A DNA stretch of 47,234 bases from G963692885 sp964657395 (GTDB taxonomy: Bacteria > Acidobacteriota > Terriglobia > Terriglobales > Acidobacteriaceae): the NCBI GenBank assembly GCA_964657395.1, contig CAZZUX010000015.1, positions 1-47,234 of the forward strand, written 5' to 3'. Shown here piece after piece: positions 15,945-24,096 of this stretch (positions are counted from its first letter, which is position 1; every line of letters begins with the position of its first letter). The notes below the pieces were generated by a model, which was given only the letters and a program-made list of their open reading frames with translations, made no database searches and was not told the origin of the DNA. The translations under genes were made by a program, and so were the position numbers.

Positions 15945-16790
15945 ATGGCACATTCTCATCCTCACTCACCCCAGGAAGCACCCCAGCCAAAACCACTGGC
16001 GGGAGTGAATGCAGTCATTGCCGTCGGATCCGGCAAAGGCGGTGTTGGCAAGACCACGGTAGCCGTGAACCTGGCCATTGCCATGGCCAGATTGGGACAC
16101 AAGGTCGGGCTCATTGACGCCGACATTTACGGACCGAATGTGCCGCTGATGATGGGCAGCACCCAGCAGCCGCGCGTACTTGAAAACAACCGCATAGAAC
16201 CGATCGTAGCTCACGGCGTGAAGGTCATCTCTGTAGGCCTCCTTTCACCGGGTGACAAGCCCCTGGTGATGCGAGGGCCTATGCTGCACCAGATCATCCG
16301 GCAGTTCATCCAGCAGGTGGAGTGGGGAGAACTCGATTACCTGGTCATTGATCTGCCCCCAGGTACAGGCGACATCGTCATCTCGCTTGTGCAGACGATC
16401 CCGCTCACTGGTGCCGTGGTTGTGTCGACGCCCTCAGACGTTGCCCTTCAGGATGCTCGCAAGGCATTGGAGATGTTCCACCAGGTGAACGTGCCGATTC
16501 TCGGCATGGTTGAAAACATGAGCCACTTCACCTGCCCGCACTGCCATCACGAAATCGATATCTTCTCCCGGGGCGGCGCGGAACGGACTGCTCAACAGTT
16601 CAAGCTCCCATTTCTGGGCGCTTTGGAACTTGATCCGGAAGTCCGCAATGGCGGCGACCGCGGCCTGCCTGTCGCGCTGGGCGGAGAAGACTCGCCGCTG
16701 GGCAAGCAATTTTTCCAGGTGGCGCGGCTGGTCATGGCGGAAGCAGAGAAGCAGCTGAATGCCGATACCAATGTCTTTGACATCAGCTAG
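15945..16790 (+). CDS. mrp: Mrp/NBP35-family iron-sulfur carrier ATPase
   Basis: A P-loop ATPase (281 residues) that binds and passes on Fe-S clusters. The deviant Walker A GKGGVGKTTVAVNLA lies near residues 30-44. The segments LIDADIYGPNVPLMMG, DYLVIDLPPGTGD and the cluster-binding CPHC (in HFTCPHCHHE) are all intact. It lacks the N-terminal DUF59 domain found in many bacterial Mrp proteins and resembles the short ApbC/NBP35 form. A GGAG lies about 10 bases upstream of the ATG. The gene downstream encodes a VIT1/CCC1-type iron or manganese transporter. Confidence 0.92.
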   Translation: MAHSHPHSPQEAPQPKPLAGVNAVIAVGSGKGGVGKTTVAVNLAIAMARLGHKVGLIDADIYGPNVPLMMGSTQQPRVLENNRIEPIVAHGVKVISVGLLSPGDKPLVMRGPMLHQIIRQFIQQVEWGELDYLVIDLPPGTGDIVISLVQTIPLTGAVVVSTPSDVALQDARKALEMFHQVNVPILGMVENMSHFTCPHCHHEIDIFSRGGAERTAQQFKLPFLGALELDPEVRNGGDRGLPVALGGEDSPLGKQFFQVARLVMAEAEKQLNADTNVFDIS

Positions 16791-16831
16791 CGGATGATGA
16801 AGCTCCTTCCGTTAGCACTTGTCCCTTCCAG

Positions 16832-16853
16832 CGCTCTTGTTCCTTGAAGAGCG
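16832..16853 (+). terminator. Possible weak terminator hairpin after mrp
   Basis: CGCTCTT (16832-16838) and AAGAGCG (16847-16853) form a perfect 7-bp stem with an 8-base loop, 42 bases after the mrp stop. Only a weak T-rich tail (GATTGTT) follows, so an intrinsic terminator is possible but not secure. Confidence 0.3.
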
Positions 16854-16918
16854 GATTGTTCCAGGTCTGATCGTGACGGGCGTGTAAGCAGGACGCGGCT
16901 CGTATACTGATCGGAAGC

Positions 16919-17644
16919 ATGACTGCCGATCACAAGCACCCACATACCCATCCGCACGACCATACCGAAAATCATTTTCGTTCAACCGACCTGGTCCGCG
17001 ACATTGTGATTGGTATGGCAGATGGGCTGACGGTGCCGTTTGCGCTGGCCGCGGGGCTTTCCGGTGCGGTGCATTCCACACACCTGGTGGTTCTGGCTGG
17101 CCTGGCGGAGATCGCCGCCGGCTCTATAGCCATGGGCCTGGGTGGCTTCCTTGCCGCACAGGGCGACGCCCAGCATTACGCCAGCGAGCGGCTGAGGGAA
17201 GAACGCGAGATTATCGAGCGGACTCGCGATGAGGAAGAAGAGATCTACGAAATCTTCGATGCTTATGGAGTCGACCGGCCTGCTGCCACGCCGGTTCTGG
17301 AAGCGCTGAAGCAGAATCCAAAGGCCTGGGTTGATTTTATGATGCGCTTCGAACTCGGCCTGGAAGAGCCGCAGCGTGGCCGTGCAGGTCGCAGCGCGGT
17401 CACGATTGCCGTGTCTTACGTCATAGGCGGCATCATCCCTCTCCTGCCATACATGCTGATGGCAGACGGTTATGCTGCGCTGAAGATCTCGGTCGTCACT
17501 ACAGTGCTGGCGCTTCTGGTATTCGGTGCAGTCAAGGGCAGAACGACTGGCACCGGTGCTCTGAAAAGCAGCTTGCAGACTGCAGCGATCGGCGGCATCG
17601 CCGCAGCAGTCGCATTCGGCCTGGCCCGCCTCCTCAGTGCCTGA
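16919..17644 (+). CDS. VIT1/CCC1-family iron/manganese transporter with His-rich N-terminus
   Basis: Integral membrane metal transporter of the vacuolar iron transporter family. Residues 1-20 hold eight His (HKHPHTHPHDHTENH), a likely metal-binding tail. TM1 carries DIVIGMADGLTVPFALAAGL and TM2 carries AEIAAGSIAMGLGGFLAAQ, the conserved family motifs. A Glu-rich cytoplasmic helix (EREIIERTRDEEEEIYEI) matches the metal-binding domain of VIT1. Three more helices follow (VSYVIGGIIPLLPYMLM onward). GGAAG precedes the ATG. In bacteria such proteins probably export or store Fe(II) or Mn(II). The neighbouring mrp suggests an iron theme, but the genes are 128 bases apart. Confidence 0.9.
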   Translation: MTADHKHPHTHPHDHTENHFRSTDLVRDIVIGMADGLTVPFALAAGLSGAVHSTHLVVLAGLAEIAAGSIAMGLGGFLAAQGDAQHYASERLREEREIIERTRDEEEEIYEIFDAYGVDRPAATPVLEALKQNPKAWVDFMMRFELGLEEPQRGRAGRSAVTIAVSYVIGGIIPLLPYMLMADGYAALKISVVTTVLALLVFGAVKGRTTGTGALKSSLQTAAIGGIAAAVAFGLARLLSA

Positions 17645-17684
17645 CCTCAAAAGGGTAGTCGTGTACTCGTAGGGTTCGAACAAT

Positions 17685-17762
17685 TAACCGTAACTAAACT
17701 GCGCAAGCTGAATCGAACGCGTAGGCACACCAAGGTTTTTATATGGCGTGAATTTACGGTTA
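17685..17762. repeat. Widely spaced 9-bp inverted repeat upstream of egtB
   Basis: TAACCGTAA at 17685-17693 and its exact complement TTACGGTTA at 17754-17762 flank 60 bases in the gap between the transporter gene and egtB. The spacing is too wide for a simple hairpin and suggests two facing protein-binding sites, or chance. Confidence 0.4.
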
Positions 17763-17826
17763 CCAGGCAAACACCGGATGTTTTCTCCCTCGTCATTGCA
17801 GTGTTAGCCTTGCCGAGCAACACGGG

Positions 17827-17840
17827 CAGCCTGCAGGCTG
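17827..17840. promoter_or_regulatory. Perfect 14-bp palindrome in the egtB leader
   Basis: CAGCCTGCAGGCTG is fully self-complementary and ends 16 bases before the egtB ATG. It has no loop, so it is more like a dimeric repressor site than an RNA hairpin. No regulator is known for it here. Confidence 0.4.
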
Positions 17841-17856
17841 TCATACAGGTACACAC

Positions 17857-19227
17857 ATGACTTCTCTTCCATCTTCGATTCTTCCTTCCCACCGTTCCGT
17901 TCCGAACATTCACGAGCACCGGGACGAGGGATCAGAAGCAGCCATCTTCGAGCAGTTCTGTAAGGTGCGGCAGCAGAGTTTATCGCTTTGCCAGCCGCTC
18001 ACCCCGGAAGACATGATGGTGCAGTCGTGCCCGGAAGCCAGCCCCGCCAAGTGGCACCTGGCCCACACCACCTGGTTCTTCGAGACGTTTGTCCTTTCTG
18101 AATTCCTGTCCGGTTACAAGCCCTTTCATCCTGATTTTCACTGGCTCTTTAACAGCTACTACAATTCGCTTTCCGCCCAACCTGAGAAGAAGCTGCGCGC
18201 CTCCTTTTCGAGACCCGGTGCAAACGCGATACTCGACTATCGAACCTATGTCGAAGAAGCCATGCAGCACTTCTTCCAGGCAGGGCTGCCGGCAGAGGCT
18301 GCCCGGCGCGTGGTCCTCGGTCTCCACCACGAACAGCAGCACCAGGAACTGCTGTGCTACGACATCAAGAATGCCTTCTGGAGCAATCCTCTGCATCCGG
18401 CATACGTCGAGCGCGTGACCGAACTCAGCACGCAAAGCGATCTTCAACCAATGTCCTTCCACGCGTACGAGGGTGGTCTTCGCGATGTGGGTCACTACGG
18501 AGAGGGCTTCTCGTTCGACAATGAGAGTCCTTGCCATGCTGAATATTTACGCCCTTTTCAACTGGGTTCCCGTCTAATCAGTTGTAGTGAATACCTGCAC
18601 TTTATAGAGGACGGCGGGTATGAGCGAGCTGATCTCTGGCTTTCAGATGGTTGGGACATGGTGAAAGCGCAGGGATGGCAGGCACCGCTCTACTGGCATC
18701 GCGATCAGGACTCACATGAGTGGATGGTGTTTACATTGCGCGGCAACGCCTCGGCCGCTGCGTTAGGAGCCACACCTGTGTGCCACGTGAGCTACTTTGA
18801 GGCTGACGCCTTCGCACACTGGTCCGGCAAGCGCTTGCCCACCGAAGCCGAATGGGAGATTGCTGCAAATGCAAGTGCCAGCTCTCCTTTTGCTCTCGGC
18901 TGCAATTTCATGGAGAGTGGCATGCTGCATCCCCTCGCTGCAACGGGGCATGCAGGGGGATCGGCGCCGCAGCAGTTGCTCGGCGATGTCTGGGAATGGA
19001 CGCGCAGCCCGTACATCGGGTATCCCGGCTACCAGCCCTTACCTGGAGCGCTTGGTGAATACAACGGCAAGTTCATGTCGAGCCAAATGGTCCTGCGTGG
19101 CGGATCCTGCGTCACTCCTGCCAGCCACATTCGCACAACCTACCGAAACTTTTTTCCGCCTTCGGCACGCTGGCAGTTTTCCGGCATCCGCCTGGCACAG
19201 GACGAACCTACCCTCTCGGAGAAATAG
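17857..19227 (+). CDS. egtB: Ergothioneine biosynthesis sulfoxide synthase EgtB (probably cysteine-using type)
   Basis: Non-haem iron enzyme that joins hercynine to a thiol with O2 to form a sulfoxide. The N-terminal DinB-like domain has WHLAHTTWFFE (His67, His70) and LGLHHEQQHQELL (His158 and His162 as HxxxH), the three-His iron site. The C-terminal FGE-sulfatase/C-type-lectin-like domain has GKRLPTEAEWEIAA and GDVWEWTRSPY and ends with RGGSCVTPASHIRTTYRNFF. A Tyr pair at 101-102 (NSYYNSL) falls where the acidobacterial Chloracidobacterium EgtB is reported to have its two active-site tyrosines. That enzyme uses free cysteine, so no gamma-glutamyl-cysteine route would be needed. It is followed after six bases by egtD. 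Confidence 0.94.
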   Translation: MTSLPSSILPSHRSVPNIHEHRDEGSEAAIFEQFCKVRQQSLSLCQPLTPEDMMVQSCPEASPAKWHLAHTTWFFETFVLSEFLSGYKPFHPDFHWLFNSYYNSLSAQPEKKLRASFSRPGANAILDYRTYVEEAMQHFFQAGLPAEAARRVVLGLHHEQQHQELLCYDIKNAFWSNPLHPAYVERVTELSTQSDLQPMSFHAYEGGLRDVGHYGEGFSFDNESPCHAEYLRPFQLGSRLISCSEYLHFIEDGGYERADLWLSDGWDMVKAQGWQAPLYWHRDQDSHEWMVFTLRGNASAAALGATPVCHVSYFEADAFAHWSGKRLPTEAEWEIAANASASSPFALGCNFMESGMLHPLAATGHAGGSAPQQLLGDVWEWTRSPYIGYPGYQPLPGALGEYNGKFMSSQMVLRGGSCVTPASHIRTTYRNFFPPSARWQFSGIRLAQDEPTLSEK

Positions 19228-19233
19228 AGCGCA

Positions 19234-20223
19234 ATGAACACTGCCACGCTGCCACAACTGCCTGCCGCTGCTTACACTCCCGTAGGTTCTGAAGCTTATC
19301 GCGGACTCACCGCGCGGCCAAAAACACTCTGTCCATGGCTTTTCTACGACGAAGAGGGTTCTCGGCTTTTCGAAGAGATCACACGCCTGGACGAGTACTA
19401 TGTCACTCGCACCGAGAGGTCCATCTTCGAAGCTGATCAGGACAAGATCATCACAGCTGCGCGCGACGGCGGCTCCGCACCGCCGCCGCTGACCATCATT
19501 GAGCTTGGGGCGGGCACTGCTACGAAGACGGGTATCCTGCTGGCCGCTGCCGTGCGCGCACAGGGTAGTGTGAATTATCATGCGATCGACGTATCCGAAA
19601 GCGCGCTCGCGGCGGCGAAACAGAATATCGAAGAGCATGTAAGCGGAGTGAACGTAGTAACGCGCACTGCTGACTATACCGATGGACTCGGTGCGATCGA
19701 AGCGGAAGGGCACCGCAAACTCGTTTTGTACATAGGGTCAAGCATCGGTAATTTCGAATCAGCAGCAGCACTGGAGGTGCTACGCGGCATTCGCAGCCAG
19801 TTGGTGCCGACAGATCGTTTGCTGCTGGGTGTCGACATGGTCAAAGACCTTCCCACCCTGCTTGCCGCGTACGACGATGCGCGGGGAGTGACAGCCGCGT
19901 TTAACCGAAATATTCTGCTTCGGCTGAATCGGGAACTGGGTGCCAACTTTCACACTCAATGCTTCCGTCATCGCGTCCGCTGGAATGGCGAATTGTCGCG
20001 CATCGAGATGCATCTTGAAAGCCTGGTTCGCCAGACCGTAGATCTTCCGGCGCTTGGTATCGAGATCTCGCTTCGCCGCGGCGAGACTATTCACACAGAG
20101 AACAGTTACAAATTCACGGTTGAGCGGATGAACCAGATGCTTACGCGCTCCGGATTTCGAGTCCAGCAGCGCTGGACCGACCCGAAGAAGTGGTTCAGCG
20201 TCGCGATGGCCGAAGCAGTTTGA
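19234..20223 (+). CDS. egtD: L-histidine N-alpha-methyltransferase EgtD
   Basis: SAM-dependent enzyme that trimethylates histidine to hercynine, the first step of ergothioneine synthesis. Seen in the sequence: LFEEITRLDEYYVTRTE near the N-terminus, the SAM-binding ELGAGTATKT (near 90-99), AIDVSESALAAA, LYIGSSIGNF, and the C-terminal HTENSYKFT segment, which in this family includes residues that bind the histidine substrate. Length (329) is normal. The ATG lies six bases after the egtB stop, with GGAGA inside the end of egtB as ribosome binding site, so the genes form an operon. No egtC or egtE gene is found in the window. Confidence 0.94.
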   Translation: MNTATLPQLPAAAYTPVGSEAYRGLTARPKTLCPWLFYDEEGSRLFEEITRLDEYYVTRTERSIFEADQDKIITAARDGGSAPPPLTIIELGAGTATKTGILLAAAVRAQGSVNYHAIDVSESALAAAKQNIEEHVSGVNVVTRTADYTDGLGAIEAEGHRKLVLYIGSSIGNFESAAALEVLRGIRSQLVPTDRLLLGVDMVKDLPTLLAAYDDARGVTAAFNRNILLRLNRELGANFHTQCFRHRVRWNGELSRIEMHLESLVRQTVDLPALGIEISLRRGETIHTENSYKFTVERMNQMLTRSGFRVQQRWTDPKKWFSVAMAEAV

Positions 20224-20229
20224 GTGAGA

Positions 20230-21417
20230 CTACCCAGACTCCTTGGTCAACAAACGGTTCATGGCAGAGACCGGCTGCGAACTCTTTGCCTGCTGCATCT
20301 TCTCTACCAGGTAATTCTCGGCAATCAAGGCAGCACAGGCTGCGATGAGTGGGATAAGCTCACCGAAGATTCTGATCTCTATCCACAGGCCGGAGCAAAG
20401 CATAACCCCAGCCCATAAAGGCAGCACATAGAGCCAGGTTCTGAGGAGAGCGTCCGGGATCTGCTTGCGATCCGCGATGACAATTGGCGCAAGAAAGGCA
20501 AAAGTACCTGCAAGCTGCGGCCACGCCAGTGGGCACAAGATCGTCACCAGGTTAATCAGCAACCGTGGTCCTGCCGCCGAAGGATTGGAAGAGTATATAT
20601 GGTTGATCCAGCAGTGCCAGGCCATCCAGAAGAGCGTAAGCAGAATCGTCACTGTCACTGCTTGGGGTTTGAACAGCCGCGGCCAGTTTAATCCATCCTG
20701 CAATTTGCAGCGGTGATCGTCAGGTCCGGGCCGTCCACCCTCTGACAGGCACCACGCAATAAGAAACAATGGAAGCAGCAGCAGGGTTGTTTCGCGATTC
20801 ATGGTGCCGACCACAAAAATCGCGCAGAAAAGACTGGTGTGGCGCCGATGGTAGAGCAGGTACAAAGCAATAGCGAAAAAGGCCAGGGAAGGGAGGTCGT
20901 AAACAAATCGAACAGAATGAGAGACCATGGTGCAGTAGGTCGCGAAAATCATTAGCAGGGTCAGTGGATAAACGAAAGGGGTCAGCAGTCCAGGCAAGCC
21001 TATCCTCATAGACGCTGACTTATAAAGGTCGCGAGCCACCAAGCCTGCAACGGCAATCGATGCAACATCGCAGGCTGCTTCGAAGATCCCTTCCGGCTCG
21101 ATGTTCGCCGGCAACCAACCTGTGAAGTTCGATAAGCGAGTGGCGAGATGAATGAGAATAGGCGAGCCATGCGCCCATCGCATAGGAGGCATCAGCAGCG
21201 CACGTTCTTGAAACGGCGAGCGCTCCAGCCCGTTCTCATACGCTGATTCATGCAGTGCCGAGGGAACTCTCACAAGATAGAACCACACGCATCGGACCGT
21301 CGCTAGGATATTCAAGAGCAAAGCCAGCAAGCCAGGACGCCGCATAATACGGCGCCTGTCTGACTGAGAAGGAGCCTCTGTTACACATAATCCGGTGGGC
21401 GTTCCATGAAGATTCAT
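20230..21417 (-). CDS. Polytopic membrane protein, possibly GT-C-type glycosyltransferase-like
   Basis: About eight to ten hydrophobic helices (for example LLALLLNILATVRCVWFYLV, LAFFAIALYLLYH, LLLLPLFLIAWCL and VLPLWAGVMLCSGLWI). A first outer loop contains acidic residues and the MPPMRWAHGSPILIHLA stretch, a layout seen in GT-C integral-membrane sugar transferases. No motif names the family, so the enzyme class is only suggested. Its ATG overlaps the stop of the preceding membrane-protein gene (ATGA), so the two are coupled. It ends six bases from the convergent egtD gene. Lying beside the Tad pilus operon, it might modify surface proteins, but this is speculation. Confidence 0.68.
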   Translation of the reverse strand: MNLHGTPTGLCVTEAPSQSDRRRIMRRPGLLALLLNILATVRCVWFYLVRVPSALHESAYENGLERSPFQERALLMPPMRWAHGSPILIHLATRLSNFTGWLPANIEPEGIFEAACDVASIAVAGLVARDLYKSASMRIGLPGLLTPFVYPLTLLMIFATYCTMVSHSVRFVYDLPSLAFFAIALYLLYHRRHTSLFCAIFVVGTMNRETTLLLLPLFLIAWCLSEGGRPGPDDHRCKLQDGLNWPRLFKPQAVTVTILLTLFWMAWHCWINHIYSSNPSAAGPRLLINLVTILCPLAWPQLAGTFAFLAPIVIADRKQIPDALLRTWLYVLPLWAGVMLCSGLWIEIRIFGELIPLIAACAALIAENYLVEKMQQAKSSQPVSAMNRLLTKESG

Positions 21418-23054
21418 GGTGCAACAGCACGAGCGACGTGGTCTGTTCCCGGCAGAGGCGTTGAACGTTCCAGGAGAACTACGCGACCATCGTCATAGGT
21501 AGCATTCCACGCCTGCGTCTGCCGCAGTAAATAGACTAGGGGCGCGTCGCTCTCAAACAGGACGTAGCGAATCTGGTAACGGTCGATCAATGCCAGTGAG
21601 TTCTTTGACCGAACCATGTCGAGGTAATCTCGCAGCACACCGTTCCGCTCGAAGATGTCGACTCGCGAGTCGATAAAGACTGGGATTTGCGGTGTGTGAA
21701 ATTCCAGGTATCCACCCCACAGATAATCGTTCAGTATGCGGCCATGGGGGTGGAATTTGGTCAGCATGGGAAGCGCCGAATCCGGGTACGATCCGTCTAC
21801 TCGCGTCGCCGGGTGCAGCCGTGAACTGAGTATCAAGGCAGAGATGATAGCCAGCAGCGCAAAGGGAAGCATACAGCGAAAAGTAAATCGATTCACGGGC
21901 ATGCGAGTACCAAAGACGGGGTCGAGTTGTCTTGCAAGAAGAGGCGTCACCAGTATGGCCGCAAGGAAAAGAAAGCGGGCATGCAGGAAAGCGGATAATA
22001 TGCCGATTCCCGCCATGCTGAGTTGCTGCAAGGACCAGTCGAGCCGACACAGCATCTGTGACAAAATCACTACAGCCAACATCAGCAGGAAAAGCTCTCC
22101 CCGCACCGACTGAGTGTCAAGTGATTGCCACTCCTGAACGCTGGAAACGTTGAGCTTTTGACGAAATGCGAGATCGAAGGGATACGCCACCAGCCGCCAA
22201 CCGTATGGATTGATGAAGAGTGCCCCTATTGAGCATAGAAGCACCCAGGCCGATGACTTGCTTTTCCCTTGCGACCAGGCTGTCGAAACAATCGAGCCGC
22301 GGCTGTATGCGAAACATCCAAAGACTATCCATACCGCCAATACAACAAGCCCGATCAGCCAAGAACCGTGAAGGTTGACCCAAACCAGGAACAGTAAAGG
22401 TAAACTCAACAGGACGCGCGGTTGTTGTACAGATCGATCAAGAATGATCAGCTCAACTACCAGGCATACCCATCCGAAAAGCAGAGTGCGCGGGCCGAAC
22501 GAAACTGTTGCCAGCAGCGATCCAAGCAGTGTTGTTCCTAAGGCGATCGGGAGAGAACGACAATTCTGCCTCACCAGCCAGAAAAGTCCGAGGAAGATAC
22601 CTTGCAATAGGCAAAGGTTCAACAGATAAATGCCCTTTTCCCCGGCCATTTTCCAGGCTAGAGCAAACGGAATTTCGGCCAGCCATTCATGATTGATCCA
22701 TGATGAATGCAAGGCAGAGAAGGAGTACAGATCCTGATGGAGCCAGCCGTGATTCTGCCATTGCTCGGCAGCATTCCGAAGATGCCACCAGATGTCCGGG
22801 TCTGCCATGGAGCGCGGGAGAAGTATCACAATCCAAAGAACGATCACACAGTAATAAAGTGACTCGAGCACCCAGCGGGTTCTTAGGTCGGAAGTAGAGT
22901 GCCTGCGTGCGGATTGCGACCCACTGCACGGTGTGGTTTTCGGTTCGGGAAGCGCCACTGCCGACATAACCATCCATCCGGTTCCTGATGAAGGTGTCCT
23001 GCCTCTCGTCGACATCTCGTTGCTCTGGAGGATACTGGCCATTGCTCTCTGCAC
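21414..23054 (-). CDS. Polytopic membrane protein with periplasmic C-terminal domain, GT-C-like
   Basis: After a 60-residue soluble leader, helix 1 (YYCVIVLWIVILL) is followed by a loop with PDIWWHLRNA and the WINHEWLAEIPFA segment. About ten more helices come next. A soluble C-terminal part (about 100 residues) carries GRILNDYLWGGYLEFHTP and FIDSRVDIF. An acidic loop after helix 1 is typical of GT-C glycosyltransferases, and proteins with this pattern are frequent but uncharacterised in acidobacteria. The start is uncertain: the frame opens at a GTG (23054), with ATGs at 23042, 23015, 22973 and 22967, none with a strong ribosome binding site. First gene of a two-gene unit divergent from the Tad pilus operon. 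Confidence 0.68.
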   Translation of the reverse strand: MQRAMASILQSNEMSTRGRTPSSGTGWMVMSAVALPEPKTTPCSGSQSARRHSTSDLRTRWVLESLYYCVIVLWIVILLPRSMADPDIWWHLRNAAEQWQNHGWLHQDLYSFSALHSSWINHEWLAEIPFALAWKMAGEKGIYLLNLCLLQGIFLGLFWLVRQNCRSLPIALGTTLLGSLLATVSFGPRTLLFGWVCLVVELIILDRSVQQPRVLLSLPLLFLVWVNLHGSWLIGLVVLAVWIVFGCFAYSRGSIVSTAWSQGKSKSSAWVLLCSIGALFINPYGWRLVAYPFDLAFRQKLNVSSVQEWQSLDTQSVRGELFLLMLAVVILSQMLCRLDWSLQQLSMAGIGILSAFLHARFLFLAAILVTPLLARQLDPVFGTRMPVNRFTFRCMLPFALLAIISALILSSRLHPATRVDGSYPDSALPMLTKFHPHGRILNDYLWGGYLEFHTPQIPVFIDSRVDIFERNGVLRDYLDMVRSKNSLALIDRYQIRYVLFESDAPLVYLLRQTQAWNATYDDGRVVLLERSTPLPGTDHVARAVAP

Positions 23055-23231
23055 TGAAGGCTTTCATCGGAGGATGGAGCAGGACCTTGAGGGCAAAGAA
23101 ATCAGGCATAGGCAAATAGTACCGATATAGGTCTTGCCACGCTGGGAGATGACGAGTGAACCATTTCGGCACCTCCCGCCTTTAATCCCTCATCCTTTTT
23201 CCTTCCGATCCGATAAAGGTCTCAGGTCGCA

Positions 23232-23256
23232 CTTCTGATATGGACAGTCTCAGAAG
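23232..23256 (+). other. Hairpin in the flp leader
   Basis: CTTCTGA (23232-23238) and TCAGAAG (23250-23256) form a perfect 7-bp stem with an 11-base loop, ending 32 bases before the flp ATG. It may stabilise the abundant pilin mRNA or be a regulator site. The rest of the 233-base divergent gap (23055-23287) shows no clear promoter hexamers. Confidence 0.35.
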
Positions 23257-23287
23257 CGGCGCAAATCTCGTCAACGGAGATACTTCA

Positions 23288-23470
23288 ATGAAAATTTCGA
23301 TTAAAACGCTCAAAACCTTCTTTGCGGATGATTCAGGTCAGAACCTTATTGAATACGCCCTGGTCGCCGGCATTATAGGACTTGGCGCCGTCGTTGCAAT
23401 GACCAGTCTCAGTACCAAAATTTCGGCGGCCTTTACCGCTGTTGGCAGCCAGCTTACAAGCGCTTTGTAG
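23288..23470 (+). CDS. flp: Flp/Fap-type type IVb pilin
   Basis: Major pilin of the Tad pilus. The 60-residue product has a short leader ending in DDSG, then QNLIEYALVAG, the Flp signature with Glu at position 5 of the mature chain. Prepilin peptidase should cut after the Gly. A single hydrophobic helix and a small Ser/Thr-rich end follow. The ATG at 23288 has GGAGA seven bases upstream; an earlier in-frame start at 23240 lacks such a site. It is first in the operon, before the prepilin peptidase gene, as is usual for tad loci. Confidence 0.94.
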   Translation: MKISIKTLKTFFADDSGQNLIEYALVAGIIGLGAVVAMTSLSTKISAAFTAVGSQLTSAL

Positions 23471-23548
23471 GCCTTGCATTGAGCTTTCGTTATCGATTGG
23501 AGTCTTGCACCTGTCGTTAATTGCAGCCACTAGATCTGGAGCCAGCCA

Positions 23549-24091
23549 GTGTTCAAACCAGTGACGAACGAGATGCTGTATTCGATCAGTGTGTCTGCCG
23601 TGGCAATTACGGCGGCTGCGACGGATCTGGTGACGCGTCGCATACCGAATCTGCTTACAGGTGCTTGCATAATCTTCGGCCTGGCCTTGCATTGGCGGCT
23701 GCAAGGATTGCCGGGGCTAACCTCATCTGCAGCAGCAGGGGTCATGCTTGGCTCCATTTTTCTTGCTTTATATGTGGCTGGCGGAATGGGAGCCGGAGAC
23801 GTGAAGCTGATGACTGCAGTCGGCTGCCTTTCCGGAGGGAGTTCCCTGCAGATGATCCTTACCTTCACAGTGGTCTGCGGGGTTCTGCTCGCGCTTTGTA
23901 TTGCCGTGTGTCGAAAACAGCTTCGCCAAACCATCCATAATACTTGGCTCCTGCTGCAGCATCATCGTCAGCACGGCTTCCACCATCACGAGGACATTAA
24001 TCTCAGGAGCACAAACGCATTGAAAATGCCCTTTGCACTTCCGATTGCGATGGGGTGTCTGATCTCTCTTGGATTCGAGATGGGTCGGTGA
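23549..24091 (+). CDS. cpaA: Prepilin peptidase CpaA/TadV (A24 family)
   Basis: Membrane aspartyl peptidase that processes Flp. The two active-site Asp motifs are visible: ATDLVTRRIPN near residue 25 and GAGDVKLM near residue 85, among four to five hydrophobic helices. The start is a GTG with GGAG about 8 bases upstream; an ATG lies eight codons later (23573). The C-terminal ~50 residues include a His-rich loop (QHHRQHGFHHHED) before a last hydrophobic stretch, which is unusual for this short family. The stop lies six bases before the cpaB ATG, with an in-frame GTG between them as an alternative cpaB start. Confidence 0.9.
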   Translation: MFKPVTNEMLYSISVSAVAITAAATDLVTRRIPNLLTGACIIFGLALHWRLQGLPGLTSSAAAGVMLGSIFLALYVAGGMGAGDVKLMTAVGCLSGGSSLQMILTFTVVCGVLLALCIAVCRKQLRQTIHNTWLLLQHHRQHGFHHHEDINLRSTNALKMPFALPIAMGCLISLGFEMGR

Positions 24092-24096
24092 AAAGC

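Noticed and set aside
16903..16908. TATACT resembling a -10 box before the VIT1/CCC1 gene
   Set aside because: Only 10 bases before the ATG and without a -35, while a ribosome binding sequence lies between. Probably chance.
16982..17683. 233-codon minus-strand frame opposite the VIT1/CCC1 gene
   Set aside because: Shadow of a membrane-protein gene on the other strand; no support of its own.
19039..19713. 224-codon minus-strand frame across egtB and egtD
   Set aside because: Antisense to two clear enzymes and without any domain or start signal.
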